DNA of 64,000 nt from an uncultured Clostridia bacterium (GTDB lineage Bacteria > Bacillota > Clostridia > Lachnospirales > Lachnospiraceae): the NCBI GenBank assembly GCA_948467395.1, contig CAOKDX010000007.1, positions 89,190-153,189 of the forward strand, given 5' to 3'. Below the pieces are notes generated by a model that was given only the letters and a program-made list of their open reading frames with translations, was not told where the DNA came from and ran no database searches. Of the stretch, positions 8,854 to 18,131 are shown piece after piece. The position numbers and the translations under genes were made by a program. Within the stretch, counting starts at the first letter, position 1. Each line of letters begins with the position of its first letter.

Positions 8854-9828
8854 CTACCACTCCAGCAGGACCGCTCCCCATGTCAGTCCGCCTCCAAATC
8901 CAGACATAATAATCTTATCGCCCCTCTCCAGGAGCCCGTTCCGGTTCAGTTCGTCCAGAAGGATCGGGATACTGGCGGAGGAGGTATTGCCATAATGATC
9001 CAGATTGGTAGGGAATTTCTCCAGATCCACCTTAAGGCGGCGAGCGATAGCCTCGATAATCCGGTAATTTGCCTGATGAAGTACAAAATATTTGATGTCC
9101 TCCGTCTCCAGCTCCGTCTTTTTCAATATCTGCCGAATGCACCGGGGAACCGTGCTGACGGCGAAACGAAAGACTGCCTGGCCGTCCATGCGGATGTAAT
9201 CCTTCTTACGCCTGGAAGTGTGGAAGGGATTCTGGATTCCCCTGCCCTTACAGGTGAGAACATCTCCCTGAGTGCCGTCAGATCCGGTAATGCTGGCCAG
9301 GAACCCCCCCTCTGCCCCGTCATCCCTCTGAACGACAGCGGCGCCGGCGCCATCGCCAAACAAAATGCAGGAACTGCGGTCAGACCAGTCCACCTCACGG
9401 GACAATGTCTCAGATCCCGCAATGAGAACGGTCCGCGCCATCCCCATCTCAATGTAGGCATAGGCGGTATTCAGGGCAAATAAAAAGCCGGAACAGGCGG
9501 CATTGATATCAAAACAGGTGGCACGGATGGCGCCAATGGTTCCCTGCACGGAACAGGAGGTACTGGGAACATACGTATCCGCCGACACGGTAGCTACGAT
9601 AATCATATCCAGATCCTCCGCTGGGATGCCGGCATTTTCCAGTGCCGCTTCCGCCGCATGGGTCGCCATATATGTAGTTCCCTCATTGCCATCGGATAAA
9701 TGCCTCTCCTTAATCCCTGTACGCTGTCTGATCCACTCATCATCCGTATCAACAATAGTGGATAAAAAATTGTTATCTGCAATCTTATCCGGAAGATAAC
9801 TGCCGGTACCAATAATTCTGACTGCCAT
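8854..9828 (-). CDS. fabH: Beta-ketoacyl-ACP synthase III
   Basis: 324 residues, full length. FabH condenses acetyl-CoA or branched acyl-CoA with malonyl-ACP to begin fatty acid synthesis. The catalytic triad is visible: Cys112 in INAACSGFLFAL, His in VLHQANYRII, Asn in YGNTSSASIP, and the C-terminal GFGGGLTWG loop. It stands alone rather than in a fab cluster, with its own promoter upstream. Start ATG 9828. Confidence 0.96.
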   Translation of the reverse strand: MAVRIIGTGSYLPDKIADNNFLSTIVDTDDEWIRQRTGIKERHLSDGNEGTTYMATHAAEAALENAGIPAEDLDMIIVATVSADTYVPSTSCSVQGTIGAIRATCFDINAACSGFLFALNTAYAYIEMGMARTVLIAGSETLSREVDWSDRSSCILFGDGAGAAVVQRDDGAEGGFLASITGSDGTQGDVLTCKGRGIQNPFHTSRRKKDYIRMDGQAVFRFAVSTVPRCIRQILKKTELETEDIKYFVLHQANYRIIEAIARRLKVDLEKFPTNLDHYGNTSSASIPILLDELNRNGLLERGDKIIMSGFGGGLTWGAVLLEW

Positions 9829-9892
9829 ATTCCATGTTCTCCTCTATTTTCGCTCCGGCACAATACCGGACGATATTCACTATCAGATAATA

Positions 9893-9922
9893 AGTATACT
9901 GCCTAATGATGGCAAATGTCAA
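9893..9922 (-). promoter_or_regulatory. Promoter of fabH
   Basis: Minus-strand TTGACA (9917-9922), 18-base spacer, TATACT (9893-9898), about 65 bases before the fabH start. A short inverted repeat CCGGTATTGTGCCGG (about 9853-9867) lies in the leader. The rest of the gap to 10015 shows no convincing gene. Confidence 0.7.
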
Positions 9923-10015
9923 TCGTAGCAATGAAAACCATATGTCGGCTTACTCTGAACTACCTTATCCTTTCCCGCCAGGCAGTGCCTCCTGTTTGCA
10001 GCGGGGGCGGACAGA

Positions 10016-10555
10016 TTACCGGAACAGGGAATGAAATCGGGCGCAAAACCACTTCTTAGCCTCCACGTAGGCAAGATCATAGAGAAACCAGGCCACAGCG
10101 CCGGCACCGAGCATTACCGGCAGAAACCAGGCTTTGGCAGCAATGCTTCCGGATACAAGAAGCTGGGGGAGAAAGACAACCAGAAGCCCATACAGCACAG
10201 CAAAAACAACAAAGCGCACAAGCCGGTGCAGCCATTCCTTCTTCCTGCCAGGATCCATTTTCCCCAGGCACTGATAACTTCCCTCGCATACGAGTATATA
10301 GAGCGCCAGGGCAAGGTAAAGAAAGAGATGGAGCTTATTCGGATTAACGAAGAAGTCCAGTGCGGCACAAACACATAGAAAAACAGTGCCCGCTCCGAAT
10401 CCATAATAAATAACGGCAATTCCCACCAGAAAGGCGGCCGCCGCCGTAAAAAAAACCGTATTCACAGAAATGACAGTACCAAGTACAGTCAACACCGTAC
10501 TCAACGCTGCCATCATGCCGAGTAACGCAATTCTCTTTGCCTTCTTTACATACAT
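10016..10555 (-). CDS. Small integral membrane protein of unknown function
   Basis: 179 residues with five or six hydrophobic segments (for example LLGMMAALSTVLTVLGTVI and FLYLALALYILVCEG). The arrangement resembles small-molecule transporter S components, but no specific family is recognised. ATG 10555 was chosen over a GTG at 10579 because GGGAGGGG lies between them at correct distance. It overlaps the end of the DnaJ-domain gene by 10 bases and is the last gene of a four-gene cluster (zinc ribbon, DUF5685, DnaJ, this gene). Confidence 0.65.
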   Translation of the reverse strand: MYVKKAKRIALLGMMAALSTVLTVLGTVISVNTVFFTAAAAFLVGIAVIYYGFGAGTVFLCVCAALDFFVNPNKLHLFLYLALALYILVCEGSYQCLGKMDPGRKKEWLHRLVRFVVFAVLYGLLVVFLPQLLVSGSIAAKAWFLPVMLGAGAVAWFLYDLAYVEAKKWFCARFHSLFR

Positions 10556-11214
10556 GCGCACAAATCCCCTCCCATACACTCACAAAGAGTATCCGCACAC
10601 CAGAGATCACAGCAGATATTCCCCGTGCCGCAGGAATCATTTCCGCCACCGTACCGCCCGTAACCGCCATAGCCTCCATAACCTCCACCATAGCCGCCGC
10701 CAAAGGGATTCCCGCTGAACATAGTCCCCCCGTTCTGCAACTGCTGGTAATACTGCCGGAACTCCTGATTGCCCGGATCCATCTCAACAGCGCGCCGGGC
10801 GTAATCCAGCGCCACCACATTGTTTCCCAGGCCCTGATTGGCACAGGAACTGAAAAAATACCATCTGGCACTGCGGTTCTCCATAGAATTCAAAACATTT
10901 ACGGCCTCATTATAACGGCGGGCACGGATGTAATTCATCGCCGCCATCAGATGCTGATCCTCTTCCGTATAATTTTGCTGGCTGCTGCCGTAGCCGCCGC
11001 CATACTGCTGCCTGCCTTTGCCAGAACGCTCATCCACAATCTGATTATAAGCCTCCTGTACCTCACGGAACTTATTTTCAGCCCATGCCTTCCGGCTCTC
11101 ATCGGGATAGGAATCCGGATGATACTTGCGGCTCATCTCACGGTATGCCTTTTTGATCTCCCTGTCCGTGGCGCCCCTTGTGACACCCAGTATGCTATAT
11201 GGATCATTCATCAT
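10546..11214 (-). CDS. DnaJ-domain protein
   Basis: 222 residues. Residues 3-65 are a J domain (DPYSILGV, HPD motif in KYHPDSYPDE, FREVQEAYNQI), which stimulates Hsp70 ATPase. The middle (75-165) is helical and TPR-like (YNEAVNVLNSM, ALDYARRAVEMDPGNQEF). A glycine/tyrosine-rich stretch (about 178-200) and a Cys-rich tail follow. It lacks the DnaJ zinc-finger and C-terminal substrate domains, so it is a specialised J protein, not DnaJ itself. Start ATGATG at 11214; it overlaps the DUF5685 gene by 11 bases, implying linked function. Confidence 0.85.
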   Translation of the reverse strand: MMNDPYSILGVTRGATDREIKKAYREMSRKYHPDSYPDESRKAWAENKFREVQEAYNQIVDERSGKGRQQYGGGYGSSQQNYTEEDQHLMAAMNYIRARRYNEAVNVLNSMENRSARWYFFSSCANQGLGNNVVALDYARRAVEMDPGNQEFRQYYQQLQNGGTMFSGNPFGGGYGGGYGGYGGYGRYGGGNDSCGTGNICCDLWCADTLCECMGGDLCACM

Positions 11215-12025
11215 GTTTTCGTTTCCTTTCGTATTTTGTCCAAACTCCTTCATATAAAATATTTCGAAGGACTGCCAGGTCCTGTTCGCAGGGGAGCTTC
11301 TCAAATTCAGCTGCCGCCATGCGAAGCGTACTGTCCAGAATCCCATGGATGCGTTGTTCAAATCCATCCCTTCTATACTCCTCCAGAAAAGGATTGTAAC
11401 AATTCTTTGTTCTATCCTCTTCCAAATCCATATAGGCATCCATAATATAGATAAATTTCCCCAGATAGAAGCCAAACATCCTCAAGATTTCCTGAAAGGG
11501 ATCCTCTTTCCAGACGAACAGCTCCGCCATAAGGGTTCCAAAGGGACGGGCCGCCGCATCGATGTCACGGCAGTTCTCGCGTTCCCTCTCTGCCAGTTCT
11601 GCCAGGGCATGTTCCACCGCCTCCGCCTGTCTTGGATACTTTTTTATAATACGCCGTTTCCTCCCTGCAAATACCTTCATTCCGATAAAAGCCGGTATTT
11701 TTTTCTCATCCTCCCAGTCGTCGCGGAAATGGTCGTGAGTCAGAAGGATATTCATATCCGCCGCATAATCCGTGATATCATTGGTCAGCATAAACTGCTT
11801 CTTCGCCGGATGAACCAGGCACCTCTTCCGGCACTCCGCCGTCTCCGGTTCATACAGGGAGCTCAGCAGAAGGACAAGAAAGGTCATATCATAGGTCAGG
11901 GTAAGCTGCGAGAGACGTCCATGATTCTGACGGAGCCTCCTGCACAGGCCGCAGTAAAATCCCCTGTAACGGGCAAACTCCCTTATCTTCAGTTCCGGTT
12001 TATTCGCTGTCACATAGCCAAACAT
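11204..12025 (-). CDS. DUF5685 family protein
   Basis: 273 residues, predominantly helical, with conserved Cys in the N-terminal YCGLCRRL motif and a later CLVHPAKK segment that suggest metal binding, and acidic/His motifs (HDHFRDDW, MDAYMDLEED) reminiscent of all-helical prenyl-synthase-like folds. I recognise it as DUF5685, commonly found beside a DnaJ-domain gene in Clostridia. Function unknown. Start ATG 12025. Confidence 0.75.
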   Translation of the reverse strand: MFGYVTANKPELKIREFARYRGFYCGLCRRLRQNHGRLSQLTLTYDMTFLVLLLSSLYEPETAECRKRCLVHPAKKQFMLTNDITDYAADMNILLTHDHFRDDWEDEKKIPAFIGMKVFAGRKRRIIKKYPRQAEAVEHALAELAERERENCRDIDAAARPFGTLMAELFVWKEDPFQEILRMFGFYLGKFIYIMDAYMDLEEDRTKNCYNPFLEEYRRDGFEQRIHGILDSTLRMAAAEFEKLPCEQDLAVLRNILYEGVWTKYERKRKHDE

Positions 12026-12037
12026 GACTCACTCCTA

Positions 12038-12445
12038 TCAGGTCTTCTTAATAAACTCAAAGCGGCACTTCGGACAGGTAATGGCAATCTTTCCCTTACC
12101 CCGGGGTACACGGATAGTCTGATGGCATTTGGGGCAGCGGAACAGTTTTTTTACACCGTTGCGCTCCCGGATCCGGAGCTTTAGATATTTGAAATAATTT
12201 TTCAACGGAGTCCACATCTGAAGAAATTTCTGGTTCTCCCTCTGCCTTTTATAAATATTCCTCGACAAAAAACGAAAGAAATAAATGAATACCACAACAT
12301 AGCTCAGCGCCATCAGGATCATCCCCGGCACAGAATTGCGGAATGCAAACTGAAATACAACGAGTATCACATAGATAAAAAACAGACATGTGGACAGCTG
12401 GTCACTGCCGTATCTTCCATACATAAATCTCCGAAACCAGTTCAT
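12038..12445 (-). CDS. Membrane protein with C-terminal zinc ribbon
   Basis: 135 residues. Two membrane segments (about 20-36 and 42-60) followed by a basic linker and a C-terminal zinc ribbon with paired CPKC motifs (about 103-106 and 124-127). Likely a membrane-tethered zinc-ribbon protein; role unknown. It is 12 bases upstream of the DUF5685 gene and looks like the first gene of that operon. Confidence 0.75.
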   Translation of the reverse strand: MNWFRRFMYGRYGSDQLSTCLFFIYVILVVFQFAFRNSVPGMILMALSYVVVFIYFFRFLSRNIYKRQRENQKFLQMWTPLKNYFKYLKLRIRERNGVKKLFRCPKCHQTIRVPRGKGKIAITCPKCRFEFIKKT

Positions 12446-12502
12446 AACAGCCTTCCTTTCTTCTTGATTAAATAGTAATCTTACACTGAATTTGTGAATT
12501 AA

Positions 12503-13396
12503 CTATGAATTATTATCCGGATCCCCGGAAGGATTTACATGGACCATGCAATGCTTCACAGAGGGAAATTTCTTCTCCACCTGATGATGGACGCACTCAG
12601 CGATATAATGTGCCTCCCTCAGATTCATATTGCCGTCTGCGCTGATCTCAATATCCACATATGCCTTATTCCCAAACATTCTCGTCTTAATATCGTCCAG
12701 CGCAATAACTCCCTCCTGATGTCTCACCACGTCTTTAATATCTTCCACCATCTTATCATCACACGCCTCGTCCGTCATTTTGCCGACAGCATCCCGGGAT
12801 ATATCAAAGGCAGCTTTCATTATAAATGCGCAGATAACGACGCTGGCAATGGGATCCAGAATGGGATAACCCATCTTTGCTCCCAATATACCCACAAAAC
12901 TGCCGACAGAGGACAGTGCATCAGAACGGTGATGCCATGCATCCGCCTTCAGGGCGCCGGATTGAATGCGCACCGCCGCATGAATGGTATACCAGTACAT
13001 CCCTTCTTTGGCAAGAATGGATATGAGGGCGGCGGCCAGCGGCAGCGCCGTAGGCACGGTGATACCCTTACCCTCCGTACCAGAGATAATGGTCTGCAGG
13101 CCCCGGTAACCGATTCCGATTCCTGTGGCGGCGAGGAGCAGGGCAAGGATCAGGGACGCTACACTCTCCAGCCGTTCATGGCCATAGGGGTGGTTTTCAT
13201 CAGATTCCCGGTTGGAGATTTTCACTCCCACCATGACCACAATGGTGCTGAACACATCAGAAGCGGAGTGCACCGCATCCGATATCATGGCGCTGGAGTG
13301 GCCGACGATCCCCGCAATAAATTTGGCAGCTGACAATAAAATATTTACTAATATACTATTTCGCGACACCCGCATCGCAATTTTTTCTTCTTCCAT
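12503..13396 (-). CDS. Cation diffusion facilitator (CDF) family transporter
   Basis: 297 residues, six transmembrane helices and a cytoplasmic C-terminal ferredoxin-like domain. Metal-site motifs are seen in helix 2 (SDAVHSASDVFS) and helix 5 (WHHRSDALSSVG), and the C-terminal domain has conserved His (REAHYIAECVHHQVE, HCMVHVNP). CDF proteins export Zn, Mn, Fe or Co by proton antiport; the His/Asp sites here fit zinc, iron or manganese but do not decide. Start ATG 13396 with GGGAGG upstream. Confidence 0.93.
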   Translation of the reverse strand: MEEEKIAMRVSRNSILVNILLSAAKFIAGIVGHSSAMISDAVHSASDVFSTIVVMVGVKISNRESDENHPYGHERLESVASLILALLLAATGIGIGYRGLQTIISGTEGKGITVPTALPLAAALISILAKEGMYWYTIHAAVRIQSGALKADAWHHRSDALSSVGSFVGILGAKMGYPILDPIASVVICAFIMKAAFDISRDAVGKMTDEACDDKMVEDIKDVVRHQEGVIALDDIKTRMFGNKAYVDIEISADGNMNLREAHYIAECVHHQVEKKFPSVKHCMVHVNPSGDPDNNS

Positions 13397-13498
13397 CCTG
13401 TCGTGCCTCCCTTTTCCTTCGATACCTCATTCCTATTACAATATCACAAATACAAGGGGAATACAACCGGGAACCGGACGAATTTGAAAATCTAAACA

Positions 13499-13527
13499 TT
13501 GAATAATTTACTATTTTATGCTATATT
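13499..13527 (+). promoter_or_regulatory. Promoter of the ibrAB-like operon
   Basis: TTGAAT (13499-13504), 17-base spacer, TATATT (13522-13527). The expected transcript start near 13535 leaves a leader of about 90 bases to the ATG at 13627. The rest of the 13397-13626 gap holds nothing else obvious. Confidence 0.55.
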
Positions 13528-13626
13528 TACCTTTATATGGAAATGATTTATGATTCTACTACTGGCCGGGCGGCGGCTTTCGATAAATACCGCCAGGCTA
13601 AGAAAAAGCGAACGGGGAGGATTCTG

Positions 13627-14952
13627 ATGATACGACAATATGTGGCGCAGAATGTCTATGACGCTCTGCAGGACAGACTAAAGCTGATTTTTGAAGAATT
13701 TGAAAATATATACCTTTCTTTCTCCGGCGGAAAGGACAGCGGACTTCTATTAAATCTGGTACTGGATTATCAAAAAAAGAATTATCCTGACAAAAAGATC
13801 GGTGTCTTCCATCAGGACTTTGAGGCACAATATACTGTGACAACCGAATATATTGAGAGAACCTTCGAGGCGGTCCGGGAGGATGTGGAACCATTCTGGA
13901 TATGTCTCCCCATGGCCACCAGGACTGCCGTCAGCAGCTATGAGATGTTCTGGTATCCATGGGATGACACAAAGAAAGAAGCCTGGGTCCGGCCCATGCC
14001 AAAATACGACTTTGTGATCAATCTGGACAACAATCCCATCAGCACATATAAATACCGGATGCATCAGGAAGATCTGGCAAAACAGTTCAGCCGGTGGTAC
14101 AAAATGTCCCATGGCAATAAGAAGACCGTCTGTCTTCTTGGGATGCGCGCCGACGAATCCATGCACCGCTACAGCGGGTTTCTAAATAAAAAATATGGGT
14201 ATAAAAATAACTGCTGGATCAGCAAACAATTCAGTGATGTCTGGTGTGCGTCTCCCCTCTACGACTGGTCCCTGAATGACGTCTGGCACGCCAACGCTGT
14301 CTTCCACTACGACTACAATCATCTGTATGATCTGTACCACATGGCAGGGCTGCAGGTGTCCCAGATGCGTGTTGCCTCCCCCTTTAACGACTATTCCAAG
14401 GACAGTCTGAACCTCTACCGGGTCATCGACCCGCAGATATGGAGTAAGCTGGTGGGACGGGTACAGGGGGCAAATTTTGCCTCCATATACGGAAGATCCA
14501 AGGCGATGGGCTACCGGAGCATCACTCTTCCGCAAGGACATACCTGGAAATCCTATACACAGTTTCTTCTGGAAACTCTTCCCGTGCGTATCCGCAATAA
14601 TTATGTAAAAAAATTTAACTCCTCCATCCATTTCTGGCACAATACAGGAGGAGGGCTGGATGAAGAAACCATTGCGGAACTGGAAGAACATGGCTACAAC
14701 ATAAAACGGAACGGGGTATCCAATTACACTCTGGATAAAAAATCCCGCATTATCTTTCTCGACAAAATACCCGATGATACGGACGACATAAAATCTACCA
14801 AGGATATTCCCAGCTGGAAAAGGATGTGCTTCTGCATCTTAAAGAACGACCATATCTGCCGATTTATGGGATTTGGCCTTACAAGGCAGCAGCAGAAGCG
14901 CATAGATATCATTAAATCGAAATATAAAAGTCTGGAGGAAATCAAACTATGA
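13627..14952 (+). CDS. IbrA-like PAPS-reductase-family protein (DUF3440)
   Basis: 441 residues. The N-terminus carries the PP-loop SGGKDS (residues 33-38) of the PAPS reductase/ATP pyrophosphatase superfamily, and the rest matches the IbrA/DUF3440 type (LLGMRADESMHRY, WISKQFSDVWCASPLYDWS). IbrA with IbrB controls immunoglobulin-binding Eib genes in E. coli; the chemistry is unresolved. The frame reaches 13537, but ATG 13627 has a strong GGGGAGG site and gives the expected N-terminus, whereas 13537 would lie at the predicted transcript start. It overlaps the ibrB-like gene by ATGA. Confidence 0.85.
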   Translation: MIRQYVAQNVYDALQDRLKLIFEEFENIYLSFSGGKDSGLLLNLVLDYQKKNYPDKKIGVFHQDFEAQYTVTTEYIERTFEAVREDVEPFWICLPMATRTAVSSYEMFWYPWDDTKKEAWVRPMPKYDFVINLDNNPISTYKYRMHQEDLAKQFSRWYKMSHGNKKTVCLLGMRADESMHRYSGFLNKKYGYKNNCWISKQFSDVWCASPLYDWSLNDVWHANAVFHYDYNHLYDLYHMAGLQVSQMRVASPFNDYSKDSLNLYRVIDPQIWSKLVGRVQGANFASIYGRSKAMGYRSITLPQGHTWKSYTQFLLETLPVRIRNNYVKKFNSSIHFWHNTGGGLDEETIAELEEHGYNIKRNGVSNYTLDKKSRIIFLDKIPDDTDDIKSTKDIPSWKRMCFCILKNDHICRFMGFGLTRQQQKRIDIIKSKYKSLEEIKL

Positions 14953-15476
14953 GCGAGAAAAGTCCGGTATACAATGTGATCGCAGTACCCATCGAAAAGA
15001 TTAAGCCCAATACATATAACCCCAACGCCGTTGCCCCGCCAGAGATGAAGCTGCTCTATGAGAGCATTCGGGAAGACGGTTATACGATGCCAATTGTATG
15101 TTATTATTCACAAAAAAACGATTATTATATCATTGTAGACGGTTTCCACCGCTATCGGATCATGCTGGATTATCCCGATATTTATGAGAGGGAGCAGGGC
15201 ATGCTTCCGGTCTCCGTCATCGATAAGCCCATCGACCACCGTATGGCTAGTACCATCCGGCACAACCGGGCAAGGGGAAGCCATAATGTGGAGCTTATGA
15301 GCAACATCATCAAAGAGCTCCACGAAATCGGCAGATCCGACGCCTGGATCTCAAAGCATCTGGGGATGGACCGGGATGAGATTCTCCGCCTGAAACAGAT
15401 CACAGGACTCACTGCGCTGTTTCGGGATGTAAAATTTGGAAATGCCTGGCAGCCGGCAGAGGAAGAGGATCTGTAG
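14949..15476 (+). CDS. IbrB-like ParB/sulfiredoxin-domain protein
   Basis: 175 residues. The N-terminal part (10-105) is a ParB/Srx-type nuclease domain (VPIEKIKPNTYNPN, IVDGFHRYRI, TIRHNRARGSH), followed by a helix-turn-helix-like region (WISKHLGMDRDEILRLKQITGL). This is the IbrB type, always paired with IbrA. Together they may act in nucleotide or sulfur chemistry coupled to DNA binding; this is unproven. Translationally coupled to the preceding gene. Confidence 0.85.
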   Translation: MSEKSPVYNVIAVPIEKIKPNTYNPNAVAPPEMKLLYESIREDGYTMPIVCYYSQKNDYYIIVDGFHRYRIMLDYPDIYEREQGMLPVSVIDKPIDHRMASTIRHNRARGSHNVELMSNIIKELHEIGRSDAWISKHLGMDRDEILRLKQITGLTALFRDVKFGNAWQPAEEEDL

Positions 15477-15503
15477 CCAGATTCCCCGCAGTCTGCCGAG
15501 AGT

Positions 15504-16700
15504 TCATTCGGACATGAGCTCCCTCACCGGCACCTTTTTCATTTTCTCCGTGTAGACGTACATAACTGTCTCATAAAATAAAAGAAACACAAGTAAGGAC
15601 ACCATCATCATGGGAAGATCGAACCGGTATTCCGGAACCCCTTTGACTCCCTTAAAGACAATATCGACCATGATTCGAAGCAGCAGGTACTGATAAACAG
15701 TACCGAGGGCAAACCCAATATAAGAAAGCGGCCGGTAACCGCCTAAAAGTGCGTGGCAGCATTCCCTCTGTGTATACCCGGACACCCTCATCAGGGCGAT
15801 TGTCCGGGTATTCCCATTGATTACAGTTGTAATGGCAAGAAAAAGCGTTACACAGGCCAGGATGATGCCGATACAGAACATCATGATTCCCATCATCTCA
15901 CTTGACAGATCCTTCATACTAAAGGACATCTGCGTCATGGCTGAAAAACAGAAAGAGGCAAATACTATAAAAAACACCAGGGATTTTTTTGACCTCAGGG
16001 TAGTCCTCTTCCGTTCTTCCAAAAAGCTTCGTTCTCTCCCTGCCCCCAAAGCTTTACGCCTCCGTCTGCGAATCCCGCATTTCCAGTCCTGTCCCAGCAA
16101 TAACATTCTCACTGGCATTTTCAGCCTGATCCTGGCATAGCATACGGCAAGCATAGAAAAAACAACTGTGGGCAGCAATACAAAGAATACCGCTGCAGCG
16201 GGATGAAAATGCATTACAATTTCCGGCAGGATTCTGTCCTTATTCTGCATCTCATAAAACTCCGGCATAAGGAGGAATGCACCGCCAAATCCGGCTGCCG
16301 TGCCAAGAAAAACACTGCTTCCAAAAACCCAGAAATGTCTGGCTATTTTCCACTCTGTATATCCCATCGCTTTCAATATCCCCAGCTGCTTTTTATGGGT
16401 ATCAATATAATGCCTGATATAAAAGAAGAGCATAACAACCGATGTGGCAAGAAGACACCCTCCGCTGATAAAGCATACAGCCTTTGCCGTGGATACCTGC
16501 GCCTCATAAAAGATTCTGGCCCGCCCTGATGTAATTTGATCTTCAAGCATGATCACGTCCAGATAATATGTTACAAACAGCGTACACACGATAACAGCGC
16601 AGCAAGAGATTACAGAAATCCCCAGCAGCTTAGCCGAATCCCGGAATGACACTACCATATCCTCACCATCCAATCTCATAAGCATTCTTTTGTTGATCAT
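15504..16700 (-). CDS. FtsX-like ABC transporter permease
   Basis: About 398 residues with two FtsX-type membrane blocks (residues about 35-200 and 250-390), each followed by a cytoplasmic stretch; FYIRHYIDTHKKQLGILKAMGYT is the hallmark coupling region. It is about half the length of the BceB/YtrF-type two-block permeases with large extracellular loops. It works with the ATPase next door, probably to export or relieve a membrane-active compound. The start is uncertain: ATG 16700 overlaps the ATPase by 38 bases; internal ATGs at 16685 and 16658 are possible. Confidence 0.82.
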   Translation of the reverse strand: MINKRMLMRLDGEDMVVSFRDSAKLLGISVISCCAVIVCTLFVTYYLDVIMLEDQITSGRARIFYEAQVSTAKAVCFISGGCLLATSVVMLFFYIRHYIDTHKKQLGILKAMGYTEWKIARHFWVFGSSVFLGTAAGFGGAFLLMPEFYEMQNKDRILPEIVMHFHPAAAVFFVLLPTVVFSMLAVCYARIRLKMPVRMLLLGQDWKCGIRRRRRKALGAGRERSFLEERKRTTLRSKKSLVFFIVFASFCFSAMTQMSFSMKDLSSEMMGIMMFCIGIILACVTLFLAITTVINGNTRTIALMRVSGYTQRECCHALLGGYRPLSYIGFALGTVYQYLLLRIMVDIVFKGVKGVPEYRFDLPMMMVSLLVFLLFYETVMYVYTEKMKKVPVRELMSE

Positions 16701-17400
16701 TCGTTCTGACACCGGATATCCTTCCACTGTTCATCTCGATGACGGTTTTGGCCATCTGCGATATATTCTGATTGTGTGTCACCATAACAATGGTAAAATG
16801 ATAGATTTCCTGCAGTCTGCTGATATAATCAAGAATCTGTCTGCCCGTCTCTTCATCCAGGGCGCCTGTGGGCTCATCCAGAAATAATACTCTGGGTTTC
16901 TTCGCCAGCGCCCGCGCCACTGAGACCCTCTGCTGTTCTCCTCCCGATAATTCACCCGGATACCGGTACAGTTTATCTCCCAGCCCAACGGCCCGGATCA
17001 CTTCCCGGTAAGCCCTCTTCTCCTGAAGCCTTTTCTCCCTGCGCCAGCCATGGTTTCCCGGACTGCCCGCCAGATCCGCCCCCATCTTAACATTTTGATC
17101 CACATTCATATCCGTGAGCAGATAATACTGCTGAAAAACAAACCCAACGGTTTTTTTCCGGAATTCTGTCAATTCCCTGTCTGAAAGAGAAGTAATATCC
17201 GTCTCATCATAGCAGACCGTCCCCGCATCCACAGGCTCAAGTCCGGATATTACATTAAGCAGTGTGGATTTCCCTGAACCAGATGCACCAAGTATCACAG
17301 TAAAATCCCCGTCCTGAATGGAAAGAGAAATACCCTTTAAAACTTCAAACCGACTCTCCCCCCTGCCATAATATTTTCTGACATCCTTTACCTCGATCAC
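16663..17400 (-). CDS. ABC transporter ATPase, MacB/LolD type
   Basis: 245 residues. Walker A GASGSGKST (residues 37-45), ABC signature LSGGEQQRVSVARAL, Walker B VLFLDEPTGALD, and H-loop VTHN are intact. The family powers FtsX-like permeases. It starts with GTG at 17400, overlapping the TetR stop (GTGA), and overlaps the permease downstream, so the three genes are translated as one unit. Confidence 0.95.
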   Translation of the reverse strand: MIEVKDVRKYYGRGESRFEVLKGISLSIQDGDFTVILGASGSGKSTLLNVISGLEPVDAGTVCYDETDITSLSDRELTEFRKKTVGFVFQQYYLLTDMNVDQNVKMGADLAGSPGNHGWRREKRLQEKRAYREVIRAVGLGDKLYRYPGELSGGEQQRVSVARALAKKPRVLFLDEPTGALDEETGRQILDYISRLQEIYHFTIVMVTHNQNISQMAKTVIEMNSGRISGVRTNDQQKNAYEIGW

Positions 17401-17975
17401 TGTTTATTTTCCTCCCTTATAGTGTTTATAAGACTTATAAAAACCTCCGTCAGCATTCCACTGAGCTCATCGCCTGTAAACCGGCACATTCTGGTAGCAC
17501 ATAAGGAAGCAATGCCGTGTGTATAGATCCACAAGTGGTGATACAGCCTTTCTGCTTCGGAATCTGCCAGTCCGTACCCCTCCTTCAGGGAAAAATGGAT
17601 CTTTTTATAGTTCTCATCAATCAGTGGCAATATCTCTTTCAGATCCGGTATTTCCTGTTTTTCTTTCATAAAAAGAAGCTGAAAGAGTTTGGGTTCCTGA
17701 ACAGCAAAAAGAATATACTGCATACCCACTCCTTTGAAGGGCAGCTCCTCCCCCAGCCCCTTTTCTACATAACCGGCATACAGCTCCTTCGCCGCTCCCA
17801 TAACTGACTGCTGAACCTCCTCCATATTCCGGAATACAGTGAATATCGGTCTCGCAGAGCTTCCCAGCCTGTCTCCCAGTGCCCTGGCTGTCAGAGCTGG
17901 AAAACCTTCTCTCCGGACGATTTCCATTGCGGCATCTATGATTTCTTTCTTCGTAAATTTGGCCCTTGGCGGCAT
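17397..17975 (-). CDS. TetR-family transcriptional regulator (WHG-domain type)
   Basis: 192 residues. Residues 8-55 form a TetR helix-turn-helix (KKEIIDAAMEIVRREGFPAL, LGSSARPIFTVFRN). The ligand domain resembles the TetR_C WHG type. It leads the ABC exporter operon and probably represses it until a substrate binds. A palindrome in the promoter gap (18007-18038) is a likely operator. Confidence 0.9.
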   Translation of the reverse strand: MPPRAKFTKKEIIDAAMEIVRREGFPALTARALGDRLGSSARPIFTVFRNMEEVQQSVMGAAKELYAGYVEKGLGEELPFKGVGMQYILFAVQEPKLFQLLFMKEKQEIPDLKEILPLIDENYKKIHFSLKEGYGLADSEAERLYHHLWIYTHGIASLCATRMCRFTGDELSGMLTEVFISLINTIREENKQ

Positions 17976-18006
17976 TGCATCCCCTCCCGGTATTTACTGA
18001 TATAAT

Positions 18007-18038
18007 ATAAAACATTAGTTTTGCAACATATGTTTTAT
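18007..18038. promoter_or_regulatory. Probable TetR operator palindrome
   Basis: Perfect 9-base inverted arms ATAAAACAT (18007-18015) and ATGTTTTAT (18030-18038) separated by 14 bases, 32 bases upstream of the tetR start in the divergent promoter region. The size is normal for TetR-family operators; binding is inference. Confidence 0.65.
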
Positions 18039-18131
18039 TATAACAGTGATTATCAAAAAGTCAATACATACAATCCGTGATTCCTGTAAATACTATAAAA
18101 ACCATTAAATGAATTGGAGGAATCCACGAGT

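Noticed and set aside
12539-13333. Long His-rich plus-strand frame opposite the CDF transporter
   Set aside because: It is a shadow of the transporter gene, which has all its metal motifs on the minus strand.
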